Shown: piece by piece, positions 26,491 through 35,523 of the stretch
Layout: each line of letters begins with the position of its first letter
Position numbering within the stretch: the first letter of the stretch is position 1
Assembly (NCBI RefSeq): GCF_900156625.1
Contig: NZ_FTOB01000001.1
Coordinates: forward strand, 930,001-994,000
DNA from: Zobellia uliginosa
Lineage (GTDB): Bacteria > Bacteroidota > Bacteroidia > Flavobacteriales > Flavobacteriaceae
Length of the DNA stretch: 64,000 bases
Direction of reading: 5' to 3'
Notes under the pieces: generated by a model
Database searches by the model: none
Told to the model about the DNA's origin: nothing
Seen by the model: only the letters and a program-made list of their open reading frames with translations
Made by a program: the position numbers and the translations under genes

Positions 26491-27759
26491 TTACAGGTCG
26501 TATTGTTTTATTTTACGGTATAGGGTGCGCTCGGAAATGCCAAGTTCGGCAGCGGCCGCCTTGCGTTTTCCGCGATTGCGTTCCAGTGATTTTTTTATAA
26601 GTTCAACTTCCTTTTCCTGTAAAGATAAGGTTTCTTCTTCTTGAATTTCTTCGGCAAAATGATACTTGTCTTCCACCACGGGCTTTGGCGTGTGCTTTTC
26701 CGTGCGGGATTCGGGTAAGTGTAGTACTTCTAAAGGGGTGCGCTCGTCTTCCTTGACTTCTTCACCGTTGTTGCCATAAATCTTTCTGATAAGGCCTTCG
26801 TTTTCCTCTTGTACCTTTTCGCCATCGCTGTTCTTCATCAGCTCCAAGGTGAGTTTCTTTAGGTCGTTAAGGTCGCTTTTCATGTCGAACAAGACCTTGT
26901 AGAGAATTTCCCTTTCGTTGCTAAAGTCGCTTTCCGATTTTTTTTGGCCTATGACCGCAGGTAGGTTTGAGCTATTGGCATTGGGTAAATATCCGTTGAG
27001 GGTTTCCCATGATACATTTCTGCTCTCTTCCAGTACCGAAATCTGTTCGGCTATGTTTCTTAGCTGACGGATGTTTCCGGGCCAGCGGTATTTTAATAAA
27101 AGCTCTACGGCATCGTCGTCGAGGCGTATGGTGGGCATTTTGTACTTCTGTCCGAAATCGGATGCGAATTTTCTAAAAAGCAAATGAATGTCGCCCTGTC
27201 GCTCGCGCAAAGGAGGAATGTTGATTTCGACCGTACTCAACCTATAATATAGGTCTTCCCTGAATTTTTCCTTTTTTATGGCATCGAGCATATTCACGTT
27301 GGTTGCGGCTACAATACGCACATTGGTCTTTTGAACCTGGGAAGACCCTACTTTTAGGAATTCGCCGTTTTCTAAAACCCGAAGTAACCTTACTTGGGTG
27401 GTTAGGGGCAATTCGCCCACCTCGTCCAAAAAGATCGTACCCCCGTCGGCAACTTCAAAATAACCGCTTCGGGTTTGGGTGGCACCGGTAAAGGCTCCTT
27501 TTTCATGTCCAAAGAGTTCGCTGTCGATCGTGCCCTCGGGTATGGCCCCACAGTTTACCGCAATATACTTTGCGTGCTTTCTATGGGAAAGGGAATGGAT
27601 GATTTTCGGAATGGCCTCTTTACCCACACCACTTTCGCCCGTTACCAAAACGGAAATATCGGTAGGGGCCACTTGAATGGCTTTCTCTATGGCACGGTTG
27701 AGCTTGGGGTCGTTACCGATAAGCTCAAATCGTTGTTTTATGGCTTGTATGTTTTCCAT
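26491..27759 (-). CDS. Sigma-54-dependent transcriptional activator (AAA+ / Fis HTH)
   Basis: A 422-residue enhancer-binding protein lacking an N-terminal receiver domain. The AAA+ core begins near residue 15 and has Walker A GESGVGKE, the sigma-54 contact loop GAFTGA, Walker B GGTIFLDEVGE and the sensor RWPGNIRQL. The C-terminal Fis-type HTH ends in GISERTLYRKIKQYDL. A long Glu/Lys-rich linker (about 260-375) separates them. I place the start at the ATG 27759, since the longer frame runs into the miaB 3' end. How it is controlled is not visible; it may respond by expression level alone. It is placed between miaB and lptE. Confidence 0.9.
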   Translation of the reverse strand: MENIQAIKQRFELIGNDPKLNRAIEKAIQVAPTDISVLVTGESGVGKEAIPKIIHSLSHRKHAKYIAVNCGAIPEGTIDSELFGHEKGAFTGATQTRSGYFEVADGGTIFLDEVGELPLTTQVRLLRVLENGEFLKVGSSQVQKTNVRIVAATNVNMLDAIKKEKFREDLYYRLSTVEINIPPLRERQGDIHLLFRKFASDFGQKYKMPTIRLDDDAVELLLKYRWPGNIRQLRNIAEQISVLEESRNVSWETLNGYLPNANSSNLPAVIGQKKSESDFSNEREILYKVLFDMKSDLNDLKKLTLELMKNSDGEKVQEENEGLIRKIYGNNGEEVKEDERTPLEVLHLPESRTEKHTPKPVVEDKYHFAEEIQEEETLSLQEKEVELIKKSLERNRGKRKAAAAELGISERTLYRKIKQYDL

Positions 27760-27788
27760 CTTAGTCTGCAATTCGTGGGCTGTTGGAT

Positions 27789-29234
27789 TTAGTTGTTTTC
27801 TGAATATCCCACGGCCTCTCCAATGAGGGTGGCAGAGGTACAATCGTCCATTCGTACCATGACAAAATCACCTACTTTATAATTTTCTTTAGGGAAAACG
27901 GCAACGGTGTTCTGTGAGTTTCGGCCCATGAAATGCTCGTCCGATTTCTTGGAAGTGCCTTCGATCAAAACCTCCTGAACCTTGCCAAGGTGCTGTTCGG
28001 TGCGCTCTTGGCAATGTTGTCTTTGAAGGGCGATGATTTCGGAAAGCCTTCTTTTTTTGGTTTCTTCGGGAACGTCATCTTCCATTTTGCGTTCGGCCAA
28101 TGTTCCCGGTCTTTCGGAATAGGCAAACATGAAGCCGTAATCGTATTTTACATACTCCATCAATGACAGGGTGTCTTTGTGGTCTTCTTCCGTTTCCGTA
28201 GGGAAGCCGGTAATCATATCCTGTGAAATGGCACAATCGGGAATGATGTTGCGAATGTTGTCTATAAGCTCAAAATATTCCTCACGGGTATGTAGCCTGT
28301 TCATGGCCTTTAAAATGCGATTGCTTCCACTCTGTACCGGAAGGTGGATGTAGTTGCAGATATTGTCGTACTTGGCCATGGTGTGTATGACGTCAAGGGT
28401 CATATCCTGGGGGTTCGAAGTTGAAAATCGAATACGCATTTTGGGCTGGGCCAAGGCTACCCTTTCCAGCAATTGTGAAAAGTCTACCGCGGTGGCCTTT
28501 TGCATGTCCGATGCTTTTTCGAAATCTTTTTTCAAACCGCCCCCATACCATAGGTAGCTGTCTACGTTTTGTCCGAGTAAGGTAATTTCCTTAAAACCTT
28601 TGCTCCAAAGGTCGTTGACCTCGTCTATGATAGACTGTGGGTCACGACTACGTTCACGGCCGCGGGTAAAGGGAACCACGCAAAACGTACACATATTGTC
28701 GCAGCCTCTTGTAATCGATACAAATGCGGTTACTCCGTTAGTGTTGAGCCGTACCGGGGCAACATCGCCATAGGTTTCGTCTTTGGAGAGAATGACGTTT
28801 ACGGCACTACGGCCTTCGTCGATTTCTTGGATCAGATTGGGCAGGTCTTTATAGGCATCGGGACCTACGACCATGTCCACTATCTTTTCTTCCTCTAAAA
28901 ATTGGTGTTTAAGGCGTTCGGCCATACAGCCCAGTACACCTACTTTCATATGTGGCCTGTTTTTCTTGATGGCATTGAATTTTTCCAATCGCTTGCGAAC
29001 GGTAAGTTCGGCCTTTTCGCGTATCGAACAGGTGTTTACCAATACCAAATCGGCCTCCTTTAGGTTTTGTGTGGTATTGAAACCTTCGTTGGCCAATATC
29101 GATGCGACGATTTCACTATCTGAAAAATTCATCTGACACCCATAGCTTTCAATATAGAGTTTTTTGCTATTGGCGTTTTTATCTTCAATGGTCAGGGTAG
29201 TTCCCTGAAGCGATTCGTCTATTATTTTCTCCAT
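27789..29234 (-). CDS. miaB: tRNA-2-methylthio-N6-dimethylallyladenosine synthase MiaB
   Basis: A radical-SAM methylthiotransferase that adds a methylthio group to i6A37 of tRNAs reading UNN codons. Domain order in 481 residues: an N-terminal UPF0004 domain (about 25-145, cluster cysteines in YGCQMN, NTCSIR and GCMAER), the radical-SAM core with CDNMCTFC (CxxxCxxC), and a C-terminal TRAM domain ([18 protein letters not shown]...). A good promoter lies 32 nt upstream. The downstream sigma-54 activator starts 30 bp after its stop. Confidence 0.96.
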   Translation of the reverse strand: MEKIIDESLQGTTLTIEDKNANSKKLYIESYGCQMNFSDSEIVASILANEGFNTTQNLKEADLVLVNTCSIREKAELTVRKRLEKFNAIKKNRPHMKVGVLGCMAERLKHQFLEEEKIVDMVVGPDAYKDLPNLIQEIDEGRSAVNVILSKDETYGDVAPVRLNTNGVTAFVSITRGCDNMCTFCVVPFTRGRERSRDPQSIIDEVNDLWSKGFKEITLLGQNVDSYLWYGGGLKKDFEKASDMQKATAVDFSQLLERVALAQPKMRIRFSTSNPQDMTLDVIHTMAKYDNICNYIHLPVQSGSNRILKAMNRLHTREEYFELIDNIRNIIPDCAISQDMITGFPTETEEDHKDTLSLMEYVKYDYGFMFAYSERPGTLAERKMEDDVPEETKKRRLSEIIALQRQHCQERTEQHLGKVQEVLIEGTSKKSDEHFMGRNSQNTVAVFPKENYKVGDFVMVRMDDCTSATLIGEAVGYSENN

Positions 29235-29266
29235 ATCTAAGCTTACCTTTCTAATATAACGGGCAG

Positions 29267-29299
29267 CAAATATAGGGCTTAATACAAGTTTATGACAAA
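29267..29299 (-). promoter_or_regulatory. Promoter of miaB (TATATTTG -7, TTTG -33)
   Basis: The -7 element TATATTTG lies at 29267-29274 and the -33 TTTG at 29296-29299, separated by 21 bp, both exact matches to the Bacteroidetes consensus. The miaB ATG is 32 nt downstream. Confidence 0.65.
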
Positions 29300-29376
29300 T
29301 TGACAGTGAATTTTAATATTATTTTACAACTGTACTCGTGCGAAGATCTTTTTATCTTAGGCGAAAACTTAAAATT

Positions 29377-30105
29377 ATGACCTTGAACCAGCTTACCGAA
29401 AAAATAGAACAGAACCATATCCTTGATTTTGGCACCGTATTTAGTAGCTCTATTGAGCTTTTTAAAAAAGTATGGTTGCAGGGGTTTATAACGATTTTGT
29501 TGACTTTGGTGCTAATGATTCCTCTTTACCTGATTTTTTATGTTCCCTTTGTTGTACTAGGGGTCAGTAATCCCGCTACGTTCGAAAGTGATTTGATGGC
29601 GCCTGTAATAGGTTTGGCCATGTCTCTTATGGTACCTGTGTTGATTTTGGGGGTTATGACCATATCCGTGGCCCTTAATGCGGCCTTTATGAGAATTTGT
29701 AGGATGAAAGACCTAGGGATTTCAGAGCCCGAGGATTATTTTTATTACCTGAAAAATGGCAGGTGGAAGAAGAGTTTGGGGCTGGGACTTTTAATGTTGT
29801 TGGTGGCCATAGCGGGAATGTTGCTTTGTGGTGTTGGTTTGATATATGCCATGGTGCCCCTGTCCCTGTTACCGGCATTTTTTGCCTTTAACGAAGAATT
29901 GTCATCGATAGATATATTAAAGGCTTGCTTTAAACTGGGCAACAAGAATTGGTTCATTATTTTCGGGTTGATCATTCTTTCGGGTATAATGGCCGAGCTT
30001 GGTATTGTGCTCTGTGGGGTGGGGATATTCTTTACCGCCATGTTCTCTAAGGTCCCTACCTATTATATGTATAAAAACGGTGTCGGTTTCACAGATGGGG
30101 TCTAG
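29377..30105 (+). CDS. Polytopic membrane protein of unknown function
   Basis: A 242-residue integral membrane protein; the ATG at 29377 is chosen because the first 13 codons of the longer frame are basic and unconserved-looking. There are about five to six hydrophobic segments: about 30-60, 75-105, 130-155, 158-175 and 190-225. The N-terminal stretch (LDFGTVFSSSIELFKKVW) resembles the start of the glycerophosphoryl-diester-phosphodiesterase membrane-domain type proteins, but no catalytic domain is attached. It is divergent from miaB and stands alone. I cannot name a function. Confidence 0.6.
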   Translation: MTLNQLTEKIEQNHILDFGTVFSSSIELFKKVWLQGFITILLTLVLMIPLYLIFYVPFVVLGVSNPATFESDLMAPVIGLAMSLMVPVLILGVMTISVALNAAFMRICRMKDLGISEPEDYFYYLKNGRWKKSLGLGLLMLLVAIAGMLLCGVGLIYAMVPLSLLPAFFAFNEELSSIDILKACFKLGNKNWFIIFGLIILSGIMAELGIVLCGVGIFFTAMFSKVPTYYMYKNGVGFTDGV

Positions 30106-30218
30106 TCTATCGATGTAACTTTTAGGGAAGGAACGCAACGTTACATGGCTTGGTGCATCTATTTGGTAGATAGGTCGGTAGGGTATCGACCGTTTCTCAA
30201 TCAGTCAAACCAAAAACT

Positions 30219-31517
30219 ATGAAAAAGACCTTAGGTTTAATGTGGGTAATTGCTGTGCTGGCCTTTGTCGGCTGTACCGATGATAAAGACGATGCCCAAG
30301 GGGGCGAGTATCTTGTGGCAACGCCCATTACTGCCGATTTAAAAGAATTTAAGGAGGAGGCCGTTGCGGTTACCGAGCCCATACCCATCAAAGAATCGGG
30401 TAAGATTTACGCCTATAAAGATTATGTTTTCGTTAACGATGTAAATCGGGGCTTTCACGTAATCGATAACAGTAATCCCGTAAGCCCGCATGCCATTTCG
30501 TTTATCAAGTTGGAGGGGAATTATGATATCTCCATTAAAAATGACCACCTATATGCCGATAGTTATGGCGATTTGGTTATTATGGATATTTCGGATATCA
30601 ATGCAATTAAGATGGTGAAGCGAATGGAAGGGGCCATCTACCAGCAATTTTGGTGTACCGTAGGTTTTGATGTAGATTGGCCACAGGCCGATTTCTATGA
30701 TTATGAGGGTTTCGATGCCAGTAAGGAAGCTATCGTTGGTTGGGAAGTAAAGTCGCAACGCCTTTCGGAAGAAGAGCTTCAAGATAAATACGGGGTGGGT
30801 GATCCCAATATCGATATCGCCCTTAGTAATACTAGTTCCGAATCGGCGACACCTAGTAGCTCAGATACGGGGCAAGGCGGGTCATTGGCGCGGTTTAAGA
30901 TCGTAGACGATTATCTGTATGCCGTAGAGTGGTCTAGTATCAGTGTTTTTGATATTTCCGATTTAAGTGACCCCAAGACTTTAGACGATGTCTATGTCAA
31001 CGGGGCGATCGAGACCATATACAATCAAGGGGATATATTGTTTGTAGGAGGTGCCCAAGGTATGTATATCTACGATATCTCATCGCCTGATAAACCGAAG
31101 TACGTTTCAGAATTTGTCCATGGCACGGCCTGTGACCCGGTAGTGGTCGATGGCGATTATGCCTTCGTTACCCTAAGGGGCGAAAACTCCTGTGGGAACA
31201 CCGAGAGCGGACTCTATATCGTTGATGTTTCAAATTTGACGAGTCCTGAACTGGAGAGATTTTATCCATTGGAAGGTCCTTATGGTATAGGTTTTAAAGA
31301 TAGTTTGCTTTTTGTTTGTGATGGGGATGATGGCCTAAAGGTGTACGACAAGACCGATGTCAATGATTTAAAATTAATAAGTCACTTTAAGGATATTGTG
31401 ACCTATGATGTGATTCCTCTAGAGAAATCCCTGCTGATGATAGGAGATAAAGTGCTGTATCAATATGTGTATTTGAACGATAGTATTCGCTTGTTGAGTA
31501 CCTTCGATTTGAAGTAG
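30219..31517 (+). CDS. LVIVD-repeat beta-propeller lipoprotein
   Basis: A 432-residue lipoprotein with lipobox FVGC (Cys about 19) and a charged Asp-rich linker. The mature part contains LVIVD-type repeats, of the pattern hydrophobic-G/N-x-YVFV...GFHVIDNSNPVSP, DLVIMDISD, SISVFDISDLSDP, GMYIYDISSPDKP and GLYIVDVSNLTSP, consistent with a bladed beta-propeller at the cell surface. LVIVD proteins have no assigned enzyme activity and are thought to bind proteins or glycans. A possible disordered insert (about 190-225, Ser-rich) interrupts the blades. A terminator follows directly, so it is monocistronic. Confidence 0.8.
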   Translation: MKKTLGLMWVIAVLAFVGCTDDKDDAQGGEYLVATPITADLKEFKEEAVAVTEPIPIKESGKIYAYKDYVFVNDVNRGFHVIDNSNPVSPHAISFIKLEGNYDISIKNDHLYADSYGDLVIMDISDINAIKMVKRMEGAIYQQFWCTVGFDVDWPQADFYDYEGFDASKEAIVGWEVKSQRLSEEELQDKYGVGDPNIDIALSNTSSESATPSSSDTGQGGSLARFKIVDDYLYAVEWSSISVFDISDLSDPKTLDDVYVNGAIETIYNQGDILFVGGAQGMYIYDISSPDKPKYVSEFVHGTACDPVVVDGDYAFVTLRGENSCGNTESGLYIVDVSNLTSPELERFYPLEGPYGIGFKDSLLFVCDGDDGLKVYDKTDVNDLKLISHFKDIVTYDVIPLEKSLLMIGDKVLYQYVYLNDSIRLLSTFDLK

Positions 31518-31538
31518 ATTTGTTATAAATGAATTTGA

Positions 31539-31567
31539 AACACCCCTATTTACGGGGTGTTTTTTTT
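31539..31567 (+). terminator. Intrinsic terminator of the LVIVD gene
   Basis: AACACCCC pairs with GGGGTGTT around a short AT loop and is followed by nine T, 21 bp past the stop codon. Confidence 0.85.
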
Positions 31568-31610
31568 ATGCCTATTATATAAGGTATGGTAGCTAATAAA
31601 AAAAATCAAT

Positions 31611-31618
31611 TACTTTTG
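31611..31618 (+). promoter_or_regulatory. Putative -7 element (TACTTTTG) of topA
   Basis: An exact TAnnTTTG match, 20 nt upstream of the topA ATG at 31639 and just after the preceding terminator. The -33 region carries no clear TTG. Confidence 0.45.
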
Positions 31619-31638
31619 TTTTATCAAACAAACCATGA

Positions 31639-34131
31639 ATGGCTAAGAATTTAGTAATAGTAGAGTCACCTGCAAAGGCAAAAACGATAGAAAAGTTTTT
31701 AGGAAAGGATTATAAGGTAGAGTCCAGTTTCGGACATATTGCCGATTTACCTTCCAAAGAACTAGGGGTAGATGTCGAGAATGATTTTGAGCCCAAATAT
31801 ATTGTCGATAAAGACAAGAAAGCCTTGGTGAAAAAACTTGGGGATTTGGCCAAGAAAGCGGAAACGATATGGCTCGCAAGTGATGAAGACCGCGAGGGGG
31901 AGGCCATTTCGTGGCATTTAGCGGAAACTTTGGGGCTAGATAAAAACAAGACCAAACGTATTGTCTTTAACTCCATTACCAAGTCTGCCATACAGAAAGC
32001 GATAGAAAATCCACGAGAGATCAATTATAACTTGGTCAATGCCCAACAGGCCAGAAGGGTTTTAGACCGTCTGGTGGGGTATGAGCTTTCTCCCGTATTG
32101 TGGAAAAAGATTAAACCGGGACTTTCGGCCGGTAGGGTACAATCCGTTGCTGTTCGCCTTATAGTGGAACGGGAAAGGGATATAGAATCCTTTACCGCAC
32201 AAGCATCCTTTAGGGTGTCGGCAGAGTTCAAGACCCTTGAAGGTAGTGTGTTTACGGCGAAATTGAACAAAACCTTCCCTACAAAAGAAGAGGCGCAGGC
32301 CTTTTTGAACGAAAACATAGGGGCTGATTTTTCAGTTGGAAACCTAGATAAAAAACCGGCAAAAAAGTCGCCATCCGCACCTTTTACCACCTCTACCTTA
32401 CAACAGGAAGCAGCAAGAAAGCTCTATTTTTCGGTAGGGAGAACAATGCAAGTGGCGCAACGTCTGTATGAGGCGGGGCTTATTACCTATATGAGAACGG
32501 ATAGTGTGAACCTTTCGGGGGAAGCCATAGCCGCGGCCAAAGACGCCATTATAGGTAACTACGGCGAAAAATACAGTACCGTCCGTAACTTTAAAGGGAA
32601 GTCAAAAGGGGCACAAGAGGCTCACGAGGCCATTCGACCCACCGATATAACCAATCAGTCGCCATCACTTGAGCGCGACCAGTCCAAATTATACGAATTG
32701 ATTTGGAAGCGTACCATAGCCTCGCAGATGAGCGATGCCCAATTGGAACGTACGAACGTAAAAATTAAGGCAAGTACCCATTCAGAGCTATTTACGGCCA
32801 ATGGGGAGGTCATTAAGTTCGATGGTTTCCTTAAGGTGTATATGGAGGGCCTTGATGAAGAAGATGTGGCCGAAGAGCAAGAAGGAATGCTTCCTGCCAT
32901 GAAAGTGGGCGAAGCCTTAAAGAACAATTATATTACCGCGACCGAGCGTTTTTCAAGACCGCCATACCGCTTTACCGAAGCATCTTTGGTGAAAAAGCTC
33001 GAAGAACTGGGTATTGGCCGACCGTCTACATACGCGCCGACCATTTCCACTATTCAAAATAGGGGCTATGTAGAAAAAGGAACGGTTGAGGGTACGGAAC
33101 GAAATTATGTGCAGTTGCTTTTGGAAGCTGGTGCCGTAAAAGAGAAAAAACTTTCTGAAATGGTCGGTTCCGACAAAGGTAAGCTGGTGCCTACCGATAT
33201 CGGTATGATCGTAAACGACTTTTTGGTAAGTCATTTTGCCACTATACTTGATTACAATTTTACCGCCAAGGTAGAGGAAGATTTTGATGAGATCGCCGAG
33301 GGGGAAGAAGATTGGCAGAAGGTGATGAGGGATTTTTACAAAGATTTCCATCCGAATGTGCTCGATGTGCAAGAAAATGCCGATCGAGCCAGTGGCGAAC
33401 GTATTTTAGGCGAAGACCCTAAAACGGGCCGTCAAGTGTCCGTTCGTTTGGGCCGTTTTGGGCCTATGGTTCAAATGGGTACCGTTGATGATGAGGAAAA
33501 ACCCAAGTTTGCAAGCCTTTTGCCCGAACAGTCCTTGACCACTATAACTTACGAAGAGGCAATGGAGTTGTTCAAGCTTCCGCGAAAGTTAGGGGTTTAT
33601 GAAGGAGAGGAAATCGAGGCGAATGTAGGTAGGTTTGGACCTTATGTGCGTTTTGGGAAGAAATTCGTGTCCCTGGAAGCGGGAGAGAGCGCCTTTGACG
33701 TAAACTTTGACCGTGCGGTCGAGTTGATTAAGCAAAAGCAAAAGGCCGATGCCCCCATCTATACCTATGAAGGTAAGGAGGTCACTAAGGGAACCGGAAG
33801 GTTCGGGCCTTTTATCAAATGGGACGGTATGTTTATCAACGTCAACAAGAAATATGATTTCGACAACCTTTCGAATGAAGACCTTATTGAGTTGATCGAA
33901 GCTAAAAAGCAGAAAGAAATCGATAAGGTAGTGCAAAACTGGCCTGAAGAAGGTATCCGTATCGAAAAGGCACGTTGGGGCAGGCACAATATAATAAAAG
34001 GTAAGGTAAAGGTAGAGCTTGCCAAGACCGTTGATGCGGCCAAGATGTCTTTGGACGAGGCCAAAAAAATGATCGAACAGAAAACGCCGAAGAAAAAAGC
34101 AAAGGCCAAGCCCAAGGCCAAAAAGAAATAG
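31639..34131 (+). CDS. topA: DNA topoisomerase I
   Basis: A type IA topoisomerase that relaxes negative supercoils. In 830 residues the Toprim domain comes first (LVIVESPAKAKTIEKFLG, SDEDREGEAISWHL), then the topoisomerase core with the active-site tyrosine in YMRTDSVNLS (about 285). The C-terminal part has repeated small topoisomerase domains (GRFGPMVQ, GRFGPYVRFG, GRFGPFIKW) instead of cysteine zinc ribbons, and a lysine-rich tail. An overlapping ATG four codons earlier (AAT GGC TAA) is closed at once, so 31639 is the start. Downstream lies the ureohydrolase-like gene. Confidence 0.97.
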   Translation: MAKNLVIVESPAKAKTIEKFLGKDYKVESSFGHIADLPSKELGVDVENDFEPKYIVDKDKKALVKKLGDLAKKAETIWLASDEDREGEAISWHLAETLGLDKNKTKRIVFNSITKSAIQKAIENPREINYNLVNAQQARRVLDRLVGYELSPVLWKKIKPGLSAGRVQSVAVRLIVERERDIESFTAQASFRVSAEFKTLEGSVFTAKLNKTFPTKEEAQAFLNENIGADFSVGNLDKKPAKKSPSAPFTTSTLQQEAARKLYFSVGRTMQVAQRLYEAGLITYMRTDSVNLSGEAIAAAKDAIIGNYGEKYSTVRNFKGKSKGAQEAHEAIRPTDITNQSPSLERDQSKLYELIWKRTIASQMSDAQLERTNVKIKASTHSELFTANGEVIKFDGFLKVYMEGLDEEDVAEEQEGMLPAMKVGEALKNNYITATERFSRPPYRFTEASLVKKLEELGIGRPSTYAPTISTIQNRGYVEKGTVEGTERNYVQLLLEAGAVKEKKLSEMVGSDKGKLVPTDIGMIVNDFLVSHFATILDYNFTAKVEEDFDEIAEGEEDWQKVMRDFYKDFHPNVLDVQENADRASGERILGEDPKTGRQVSVRLGRFGPMVQMGTVDDEEKPKFASLLPEQSLTTITYEEAMELFKLPRKLGVYEGEEIEANVGRFGPYVRFGKKFVSLEAGESAFDVNFDRAVELIKQKQKADAPIYTYEGKEVTKGTGRFGPFIKWDGMFINVNKKYDFDNLSNEDLIELIEAKKQKEIDKVVQNWPEEGIRIEKARWGRHNIIKGKVKVELAKTVDAAKMSLDEAKKMIEQKTPKKKAKAKPKAKKK

Positions 34132-34242
34132 CTTGTGCCGATAGTTTCGTCCCTTAGGGCGGATTTTATAGAAGAAAATGAAAAAACGGAGGCGCATTAT
34201 ATGCGTCTCTATGATTTAAACACAAATAATCTTTCAAGATAA

Positions 34243-35400
34243 ATGGCATTTGATTTTTTGGTTCCAGTAGAAGATAAAGTAATTGCCCACTGTGAACTAT
34301 TTGCGGCCCAGTCTTTGGGCAAGCACACAAGGTTGCACACCAAAAGGGACGGTATTCCCGACCTCGAGGGGGTGTCTATTGCCATTCTAGGCGTGAAAGA
34401 ATCGAGAAACGCTTTTGAAAAGAAGACCGAAAAACTAGATGTCTCGGCTATACGGGTCCAATTGTACAAGTTGTTGTTGGGCAACTGGGATTCAAAATTG
34501 GCCGATATGGGCGATATTGAGGAAGGTGCAACGGTAGAGGATACGTATTTTGTGGTAAAGAATACCTTGGCGGCCCTTCTAGAGAAGAAAATCATACCTA
34601 TAGTAATAGGGGCGACCCAAGACATTACCTACCCGGCTTACCGATCGTTCGACGGTATTATCGACTTGGTCAATCTTGTGGCGGTAGACAGTAGGTTCGA
34701 TTTTGGAATGGACGATGAGCTGATTTCCTCGCATTCGTACATGAGCAAGATCATTACCGACAAGCCCAATAACCTTTTCAACTTCTCCAATATCGGCTAT
34801 CAGAGCTATTTTAACGCGCAAGAAGAGATCGATCTGATGGAGCGTTTGTTTTTTGATGCCTATCGCTTGGGTGAACTAGGGTCCGATATTTCCTTGGCGG
34901 AGCCGGTGCTGCGCAACGCCCATATGATCAGTATGGATGCCCGTGCCGTAAGGGCAAGTGAAATAGGGTTGTCCGATAATTTTTCGCCCAACGGTTTTAC
35001 CGGACGCGAGATATGTGCCATTGCCAGATATGCGGGAATAAGTGATAAAGTAAGCATATTTGGGCTCTATGAAATGGAGAATACCAATCAATCGTGTCAG
35101 CTGATGGCCCAGATAATTTGGTATTTCATCGAAGGTTATAATTTCCGAAGAAACGAATCTCCATTTGAGAGTAGTGAAAACTTTACCAAGTATATTGTTC
35201 CAACAGACACCGAGGAGCTTACCTTTCACAAGAGTCACCTGACCGATAGGTGGTGGGTGGAGGTCCCTTCTATTTTGACGCCGCATACTAAATCAAATTC
35301 AGTGGCGTTATTACCATGCACCAAAAAGGACTATCTGGAAGCATGCGACCAAAACATTCCTGAGCGGTGGTTCAAGGCCTATAAAAAAGGTTTTAATTGA
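34243..35400 (+). CDS. Ureohydrolase-fold protein with degraded metal site (annotated-as formimidoylglutamase type)
   Basis: A 385-residue protein of the arginase/agmatinase/formimidoylglutamase fold, slightly longer than usual. Active enzymes bind two Mn ions with six ligands in three motifs. Here GGxH is replaced by GATQ (PIVIGATQDITYP), DAHxD reads DSRFD, and SxDxDxxDP reads SMDARAVRA. Three ligands (two His and one Asp) are thus lost and three Asp remain. Hydrolase activity is unlikely; a structural or regulatory role fits better. It lies 124 bp ahead of gldK on the same strand. I am confident of the fold, less of the lack of activity. Confidence 0.8.
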   Translation: MAFDFLVPVEDKVIAHCELFAAQSLGKHTRLHTKRDGIPDLEGVSIAILGVKESRNAFEKKTEKLDVSAIRVQLYKLLLGNWDSKLADMGDIEEGATVEDTYFVVKNTLAALLEKKIIPIVIGATQDITYPAYRSFDGIIDLVNLVAVDSRFDFGMDDELISSHSYMSKIITDKPNNLFNFSNIGYQSYFNAQEEIDLMERLFFDAYRLGELGSDISLAEPVLRNAHMISMDARAVRASEIGLSDNFSPNGFTGREICAIARYAGISDKVSIFGLYEMENTNQSCQLMAQIIWYFIEGYNFRRNESPFESSENFTKYIVPTDTEELTFHKSHLTDRWWVEVPSILTPHTKSNSVALLPCTKKDYLEACDQNIPERWFKAYKKGFN

Positions 35401-35523
35401 GTTGAAAAAAAATATAGTATAATTGCCTTCAATACAATAATTTGATCAAATCACAGTTTTAGAGTGTAGAATTAAATCATAGTATTTGCAGTTAGTAACC
35501 AGAATCGAAATTTAACCTAAAGT

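Noticed and set aside
34189-34209. Hairpin GAGGCGCAT / ATGCGTCTC downstream of topA
   Set aside because: It has a G-U pair and no T run, so I do not call it a terminator.
35473-35490. TAG-TATTTG-like element upstream of gldK as promoter
   Set aside because: The spacing between TA and TTTG is one base too long; not supported.
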